Shown here: positions 58,199-64,000 of the stretch, in pieces
How the letters are laid out: each line of letters begins with the position of its first letter
Numbering within the stretch: position 1 is the stretch's first letter
Source of the DNA: Flavobacterium xueshanense
GTDB taxonomy: Bacteria > Bacteroidota > Bacteroidia > Flavobacteriales > Flavobacteriaceae
Length of the DNA stretch: 64,000 bases
Reading direction: 5' to 3'
NCBI RefSeq assembly: GCF_900112975.1
Contig: NZ_FONQ01000018.1
Location: 1-64,000, forward strand
Made by a program: the position numbers and the translations under genes
Notes under the pieces: generated by a model
What the model saw: the letters and a program-made list of their open reading frames with translations, nothing else
Database searches by the model: none
What the model was told of the DNA's origin: nothing

Positions 58199-61100
58199 AT
58201 GACAGTTAAAGAACAAGGCCTTTATTTGCCCGAATTTGAACACGACAATTGCGGAGCAGGATTCATTTGTAATTTAAATGGAATTAAGTCAAATGATATT
58301 ATACACAAAGCACTTGATATACTAATCAAATTAGAACACCGGGGCGCTGTGAGTTCAGATGGGAGAACTGGAGATGGAGCAGGAATATTGTTTGATATCC
58401 CACATGATTTTTTTAAGAAAATTTGCGAATTTGATATCCCGGAAATTAAGGAATATGCCGTGGGAATGGTCTTTATGCCCAAAAGTAAAAATCAAGTTGT
58501 TTTTTGTAAAACTACTTTTGAAACTTCGATACGCGATCAAAATCTAGAATTAATAGGATGGAGAGACGTTCCTGTTGACGCATCAAATTTAGGACGAATT
58601 GCTGGCGAGAAAGAACCAACCGTTAAACAAGTATTTGTTGGTAAAAATGGATTAGACCTTACGGAACAACAATTTAATGCTAAGTTATTTGCAGCAAGAA
58701 AAATAGCAGAACATGCGATTCGAAATTCAAAAATTTCAGAAAGTCACATGTTTTATTTTTCCAGTTTATCGACTACTACAATAATATATAAAGGTTTGTT
58801 GATGCCGGAAGACATTAGCAGATATTATACGGATTTATTAGATGATGACTTAGTGACCAGACTGGCGTTAGTTCACCAGCGATTTTCTACCAATACATTC
58901 CCATCTTGGGAATTAGCACAACCTTTCCGTTACATGTGTCACAATGGTGAGATAAACACTCTTCGTGGTAACATTAGCCGCATGCGGGCTCGTGAAGAAC
59001 TAATGAAAAGCGATGTTTTTGGAGATGATATCAAAAAATTATTCCCAATTATTTTAGAAGGAAAATCAGATTCGGCTTCGATGGATATGGTAATCGAACT
59101 GTTATTGATGACGGGACGTTCTTTGCCGGAAGCGATGATGATGGTTGTCCCTGAAGCTTGGGAAAAACACCAAACGATGTCAGCCGACAAAAAAGCATTC
59201 TACGAATACAACGCTTGCATCATGGAACCTTGGGATGGTCCAGCTTCTATTCCTTTTACTGATGGTAACGTTATTGGTGCTTTATTAGATAGAAATGGAT
59301 TGCGTCCATCTCGTTATACATTGACCAAAAGTGGTTTCGTAATTATGTCTTCAGAGATTGGTGTTCTTGACATCAAACCCGAAGATGTGATTCAACACGG
59401 TCGTTTAGAACCGGGAAAAATGTTTTTAGTTGATATGAACGAAGGTCGAATTATTGAAGATGACGAGATCAAAAATGCTATTGTTACCAAACGTCCTTAC
59501 AAACAATGGTTGGATGAAAATTTAGTACAATTGGCTCAAATACCATATACTGACAATCCAATTCCAGTAGAAAACATAGATTTTGAAACAAGACAAAGAC
59601 TTTTTGGCTACACGTTAGAGGATTTAAAAACAATCATAAACCCAATGGGAAGTGAAGGTGCAGAGGCATTAAGTTCTATGGGAAATGATACTCCGTTAGC
59701 GGTTTTGTCAGATCAGCCACAGCTTTTATACAACTATTTTAAGCAATTATTTGCTCAGGTTACCAATCCACCGTTGGATGGTATTCGTGAAGAAATAATT
59801 ACTGATATCAGTTTAGCGATTGGTGGCGATTATAATATTTTTGATATTGTTCCAAAACATTGTAAGAAACTAAAAATTCAAAATCCAGTTATTTCGAACG
59901 AGGATTTAGATAAAGTAAAAAACATTGATCATGCTGATTTCAAATCAGTAACGATCTCTACTTTATACGATATCGAAAAAGGAGTAAACGGATTAGAACG
60001 CGCTTTGGAAAGAGCGGTTCAAGCAACTTTCAAAGCAGTTACTGAAGGCTGTAATATTGTGATTCTTTCAGATAGAGGAGTTAGTGAAAAAATGGCTCCA
60101 ATACCAATGCTATTAGCGTGTTCTTACATTCATCATTCGCTTAACATTCTAAAAGTTCGTTCTAAATTTGGAATCATAATTGAATCCGCAGAACCTCGCG
60201 AACCACATCATTTTGCATTATTATTTGGTTACGGAGCCAGCGCAATTAACCCTTACATGGTGAATGAGATTATTCATGACCAAGTTAACCAAGGTTTTAT
60301 CACTGGTGTAAAAGCTGATTATGCTATTAAAAATTACAATAAAGCTATTGCAAAAGGGATCTTGAAAATCATGAACAAGATCGGTATCTCTACTTTACAT
60401 TCGTACAGAGCGGCACAGATTTTTGAAATTTTAGGATTAAATAAAACATTCACTTCGAAATATTTCCCTTATACACCCTCCAGAATTGAAGGAATTGGCC
60501 TGATGGAAGTCGAAAAAGAAATCAAGAAAAGATACCAAAAAGCTTTTCCAGATTCAAAAGTGGCTAATTTATTGCCTTTAGAAATTGGAGGAATTTACAG
60601 GTGGAGAAGATCAGGAGAAAAACACATGTTTAATCCAACGACGATTTCTAAATTGCAACAAGCAGTACGTTTAAATAGTCCTGAAAGCTACAAGGAATAT
60701 GCTAAAATGGTCAATGACCAAAGTGAAAACTTGATGACCATTAGAGGTTTATTTGAATTCAATAATTTGGATCCTATTTCAATTGACGAAGTGGAACCTT
60801 GGACAGAAATTGTAAAAAAATTCAAAACTGGCGCAATGTCGTACGGATCTATCAGTCAGGAAGCCCACGAAAACTTGGCGATTGCCATGAACAGAATTGG
60901 TGGAAAAAGTAATTCTGGAGAAGGTGGAGAAGATCCTAAACGTTTCCAAAAAGACTTAAATGGTGATTCCAGAAATAGTGCTATTAAGCAAGTTGCTTCA
61001 GGAAGATTTGGAGTGTCTATCAACTATTTGACAAATGCCAAAGAGATTCAGATAAAAATGGCTCAAGGTGCAAAACCGGGAGAAGGTGGACAGTTACCAG

Positions 61101-62716
61101 GTGAAAAAGTAGTGCCTTGGATTGCTGAAGTTAGAAATTCAACGCCTTATGTTGGATTAATTTCTCCACCGCCACACCACGATATTTATTCTATTGAAGA
61201 TTTATCACAATTAATTTTTGATTTAAAAAATGCCAATCGTGAAGCGAGAATTAATGTAAAATTAGTTTCTGAAGTGGGTGTAGGAACAATCGCTGCCGGT
61301 GTTGCTAAAGCAAAAGCCGATGTAATCTTGATTTCTGGATACGACGGCGGAACCGGAGCTGCACCATTAACATCAGTACAACATACAGGAATTCCTTGGG
61401 AACTTGGACTTGCCGAAGCACAACAAACATTAATACTAAATGATTTAAGAAGTCGTGTAGTTTTAGAATGTGACGGACAATTAAAAACTGGACGTGATGT
61501 AGCCATTGCTGCTTTACTTGGTGCTGAAGAATTTGGTTTTGCAACTGCTCCTTTAGTTGCATCGGGTTGTATTATGATGCGAGCGTGTCACTTGAACACC
61601 TGTCCAGTTGGTATTGCTACACAAGATCCTGAGTTGAGAAAAAACTTCAAAGGAACGCCAGAACACATTATTAACTTCATGTATTTTATTGCTGAGGAGT
61701 TGAGAGAAATCATGGCACAATTAGGATTCAGAACATTAAAAGAAATGGTGGGACAATCGCAAAAATTGAATGTCAATAAAGCCATTAAGCATTATAAAGC
61801 AAGTGGATTAGATTTATCTACAATTTTATATAAACCAGAAAAAGCGAAAGTAGTACCAAATCACAATACTACAGAACAAGACCATGCTTTAGAACATGTG
61901 CTTGATTTTGATATTATAAAAGCCGCTATTCCTTCTATTTATCGAAAAGAAAGAACCAGAGTTACTTTTAAAATTAAAAATACGGATCGTTCCGTTGGAG
62001 CTATATTGAGTAATGAGATTTCTAAAATATATGGTGCACAAGGCTTGCCTGAAGACACAATATTAGTTGATTTTGAAGGCTCAGCCGGACAAAGTTTTGG
62101 TGCTTTTGCAACCAATGGTTTATCCTTTAAAATTCATGGAAACTGTAATGATTATTTAGGAAAAGGCCTTTCTGGAGCTAAATTAATTATCAAAGTCCCA
62201 CCATCTGCCACTTTCAAGCCAGAAGAAAATATTATCATTGGTAATGTTGCACTTTATGGAGCAATTACTGGTGAAGCATACATAAATGGTATGGCAGGCG
62301 AACGTTTTTGTGTTAGAAATTCTGGAGCAACAGCAGTTGTTGAAGGAATTGGAGATCATGGATGTGAATATATGACCGGTGGAACTGTAGTGGTTTTAGG
62401 TAAAACTGGAAGAAATTTCGCCGCTGGTATGAGTGGTGGTATTGCTTATGTTTTTGATCCAAATAAAAAATTCGACGCTACCTTATGTAATATGGAAATG
62501 GTCGCTTTTGAAACATTCGAAGAAGATGACTTTATTAAACTGAGACGTTTGATAAAAAATCATTCTATGTATACCAATAGTCCGTTGGCAAAAAGGATTT
62601 TAGAAGATTGGGAAAACCAAAGCAACCATTTTGTCAAAGTAATGCCTACTGATTACAAAAAAGCATTGCAACGATTAGCTGAAGAAAAACAAATTGAAGA
62701 ACTACTAGCACTATAG
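58199..62716 (+). CDS. gltB: glutamate synthase, large (alpha) subunit
   Basis: 1505 aa. Class II glutamine amidotransferase with nucleophile Cys18 in EHDNCGAGF, after a 17-residue propeptide to be removed. The central domain is followed by the FMN-binding synthase domain (KPGEGGQLPGEKV; SGYDGGTGAAPLTS; the 3Fe-4S cluster Cys in MMRACHLNTCPVGIATQ). The C-terminal GXGXG beta-helix contains GLSGAKLI, ERFCVRNSGATAVVEG. With GltD and NADPH it converts 2-oxoglutarate and glutamine to two glutamates. gltD starts two bases after the stop. Confidence 0.97.
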   Translation: MTVKEQGLYLPEFEHDNCGAGFICNLNGIKSNDIIHKALDILIKLEHRGAVSSDGRTGDGAGILFDIPHDFFKKICEFDIPEIKEYAVGMVFMPKSKNQVVFCKTTFETSIRDQNLELIGWRDVPVDASNLGRIAGEKEPTVKQVFVGKNGLDLTEQQFNAKLFAARKIAEHAIRNSKISESHMFYFSSLSTTTIIYKGLLMPEDISRYYTDLLDDDLVTRLALVHQRFSTNTFPSWELAQPFRYMCHNGEINTLRGNISRMRAREELMKSDVFGDDIKKLFPIILEGKSDSASMDMVIELLLMTGRSLPEAMMMVVPEAWEKHQTMSADKKAFYEYNACIMEPWDGPASIPFTDGNVIGALLDRNGLRPSRYTLTKSGFVIMSSEIGVLDIKPEDVIQHGRLEPGKMFLVDMNEGRIIEDDEIKNAIVTKRPYKQWLDENLVQLAQIPYTDNPIPVENIDFETRQRLFGYTLEDLKTIINPMGSEGAEALSSMGNDTPLAVLSDQPQLLYNYFKQLFAQVTNPPLDGIREEIITDISLAIGGDYNIFDIVPKHCKKLKIQNPVISNEDLDKVKNIDHADFKSVTISTLYDIEKGVNGLERALERAVQATFKAVTEGCNIVILSDRGVSEKMAPIPMLLACSYIHHSLNILKVRSKFGIIIESAEPREPHHFALLFGYGASAINPYMVNEIIHDQVNQGFITGVKADYAIKNYNKAIAKGILKIMNKIGISTLHSYRAAQIFEILGLNKTFTSKYFPYTPSRIEGIGLMEVEKEIKKRYQKAFPDSKVANLLPLEIGGIYRWRRSGEKHMFNPTTISKLQQAVRLNSPESYKEYAKMVNDQSENLMTIRGLFEFNNLDPISIDEVEPWTEIVKKFKTGAMSYGSISQEAHENLAIAMNRIGGKSNSGEGGEDPKRFQKDLNGDSRNSAIKQVASGRFGVSINYLTNAKEIQIKMAQGAKPGEGGQLPGEKVVPWIAEVRNSTPYVGLISPPPHHDIYSIEDLSQLIFDLKNANREARINVKLVSEVGVGTIAAGVAKAKADVILISGYDGGTGAAPLTSVQHTGIPWELGLAEAQQTLILNDLRSRVVLECDGQLKTGRDVAIAALLGAEEFGFATAPLVASGCIMMRACHLNTCPVGIATQDPELRKNFKGTPEHIINFMYFIAEELREIMAQLGFRTLKEMVGQSQKLNVNKAIKHYKASGLDLSTILYKPEKAKVVPNHNTTEQDHALEHVLDFDIIKAAIPSIYRKERTRVTFKIKNTDRSVGAILSNEISKIYGAQGLPEDTILVDFEGSAGQSFGAFATNGLSFKIHGNCNDYLGKGLSGAKLIIKVPPSATFKPEENIIIGNVALYGAITGEAYINGMAGERFCVRNSGATAVVEGIGDHGCEYMTGGTVVVLGKTGRNFAAGMSGGIAYVFDPNKKFDATLCNMEMVAFETFEEDDFIKLRRLIKNHSMYTNSPLAKRILEDWENQSNHFVKVMPTDYKKALQRLAEEKQIEELLAL

Positions 62717-62718
62717 TT

Positions 62719-64000
62719 ATGGGAAAGATAGGAGGATTTAAAGAATATACTAGAACCGACGAAAGTAATGTTGCTGTTCTAGAAAGAGTATCGAATTATA
62801 ATGAATTTACAATTCCGTTAACCAAAGATAAAATCAAAGAACAAGGATCTAGATGCATGGATTGTGGGATTCCATTCTGCCACAGTGCTTGTCCATTAGG
62901 AAATTTAATACCTGATTTTAATGATATGGTGCATCAGGAAGAATGGGAAAGTGCATTGAAAATATTACAATCAACCAATAACTTTCCAGAGTTTACAGGA
63001 AGATTATGCCCTGCTCCATGCGAAAAATCATGTGTTTTAGGTATAATCAGTGAACCAGTAGCTATTGAAAATATCGAAAAAAATATTATTGAAAGAGGTT
63101 TTGCAGAAGGATGGATAAAACCACAACCACCCGAAGTTAGAACAGGGAAAACAGTCGCTGTAATAGGCTCCGGTCCTGCTGGATTAGCGGCTGCGCAACA
63201 ATTGAATCGTGCAGGACATACCGTTACGGTTTTTGAAAGAGACAATGCAATAGGAGGGTTATTACGTTATGGAATTCCAAATTTCAAATTAGAAAAAGGG
63301 ATTATAGACAGACGTGTTAAAGTACTGGAAGCCGAAGGAATTACTTTTAAAACGAATGTAAATGTTGGCGTAAATTATAGTGTTGAAGAATTGAATTCTT
63401 TTGATTCAATCGTATTATGTGGTGGTGCAACCGAAAGAAGAAGTTTACCTACTAAAGGAATAGAAAGTAAAGGAGTTGTTCAAGCAATGACTTTCTTGAC
63501 ACAACAAACGAAATCACTTTATGGTGAGGTAATTCCTTATCAAATAATGGCTACCGGTAAAGATGTGATTGTTATTGGTGGTGGAGATACTGGTTCTGAT
63601 TGTGTTGGAACATCAAACAGACACGGAGCTAAATCAGTTACTAATTTTGAGATTTTACCAAAACCACCTGTTGGAAGAAGTGAAACTACTCCTTGGCCAT
63701 TTTGGCCATTGCAATTAAAAACATCCTCTTCACATGAAGAAGGTTGTAATAGAAATTGGTTAATCAACACCAAAGAATTCATTTCTAATGAAAAAGGAGA
63801 ACTCGTAGGTTTAAAAACCGTTGAAGTGGCTTGGAAAATGACACCTGGACAAAGACCTGAATTGATAGAAAAAGAAGGTTCGGAAAAAATCTGGCCTTGT
63901 GATTTAGCTCTGTTAGCACTGGGATTTACAGGTCCTGAAAAAACATTAAGCGATCAATTAGGATTAGCAATTGATATGAGAAGCAATTATAAAGCGACCA
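62719..64000 (+). CDS. gltD: glutamate synthase, small (beta) subunit, partial
   Basis: The frame from the ATG at 62719 stays open to the window end (427 codons), so the 3' end is missing. N-terminal Cys for 4Fe-4S clusters: CMDCGIPFCHSACPLGN and GRLCPAPCEKSCVLG. FAD-binding VIGSGPAGLAAAQQL, and the second nucleotide site VIGGGDTGSDCVGT for NADPH. It passes electrons from NADPH through FAD and Fe-S to GltB. It forms an operon with gltB. Confidence 0.97.
   Translation, partial: MGKIGGFKEYTRTDESNVAVLERVSNYNEFTIPLTKDKIKEQGSRCMDCGIPFCHSACPLGNLIPDFNDMVHQEEWESALKILQSTNNFPEFTGRLCPAPCEKSCVLGIISEPVAIENIEKNIIERGFAEGWIKPQPPEVRTGKTVAVIGSGPAGLAAAQQLNRAGHTVTVFERDNAIGGLLRYGIPNFKLEKGIIDRRVKVLEAEGITFKTNVNVGVNYSVEELNSFDSIVLCGGATERRSLPTKGIESKGVVQAMTFLTQQTKSLYGEVIPYQIMATGKDVIVIGGGDTGSDCVGTSNRHGAKSVTNFEILPKPPVGRSETTPWPFWPLQLKTSSSHEEGCNRNWLINTKEFISNEKGELVGLKTVEVAWKMTPGQRPELIEKEGSEKIWPCDLALLALGFTGPEKTLSDQLGLAIDMRSNYKAT

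Overview
The window looks like chromosomal DNA of a Flavobacterium or close relative (Bacteroidota, Flavobacteriaceae). It is AT-rich. Several genes are preceded by the Bacteroidota -7 element TAnnTTTG. It carries Bacteroidota-type families: a DUF3276/PUR-like protein, DUF5723, a TonB-receptor plus DUF4249 pair, LVIVD lipoproteins, a cyclophilin-FKBP fusion and a eukaryotic-type isocitrate dehydrogenase. No rRNA, tRNA, CRISPR array, prophage or recognisable defence operon was seen. All identifications are by reading motifs; no search was run.

Layout. Positions 1-7830 form an accessory, repeat-rich stretch. It starts with the tail of an IS1182-type transposase. Three genes of unknown role follow, each close after an ACGTTAT motif, which suggests integron-like cassettes. 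There is a HAD-family dehalogenase, a dead copy of the trmH 3' end, and a tandem duplication of about 0.8 kb carrying a 66-aa gene. REP-like hairpins are scattered through the stretch, and two LVIVD lipoproteins close it. From 7837 to 24265 the DNA is mostly housekeeping: TrmH-family methyltransferase, a sirtuin without visible zinc ligands, purB, a KefF/KefC-like pair, guaB, a P-type ATPase with a 14-unit AAT microsatellite, a DUF5723/lipoprotein pair, an HMG-CoA-lyase-like enzyme, pyrD, a frameshifted coiled-coil gene and pepT. From 24270 to 27350 there is decay: a DUF1801/YdeI pseudogene, a lysine-rich H1-like protein, an IS3-family remnant and an alpha/beta-hydrolase pseudogene.

From 27487 to 46176 core functions return: csaA, a sulfurtransferase, a PUR-like protein, an ABC exporter, amino-acid dehydrogenase, nusB-yajC, a second IS3 remnant, the dual PPIase, blc, trmD-rplS, icd, a TonB receptor with its DUF4249 lipoprotein, thiamine pyrophosphokinase and a hydrolase. 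From 46279 to the end: rlmF, a TonB-receptor pseudogene with an internal deletion, uvrB, a TerB-like protein, an esterase, a dipeptide epimerase, DUF1456, a Rossmann-fold oxidoreductase, selO, sucC, and the glutamate synthase operon gltB-gltD, with gltD running off the window.

I did not find a clear new multi-gene system. The most interesting material is 300-6240, where cassette-like junctions, REP hairpins, trmH tail fragments and a duplicated small gene that seems to be under purifying selection lie together.
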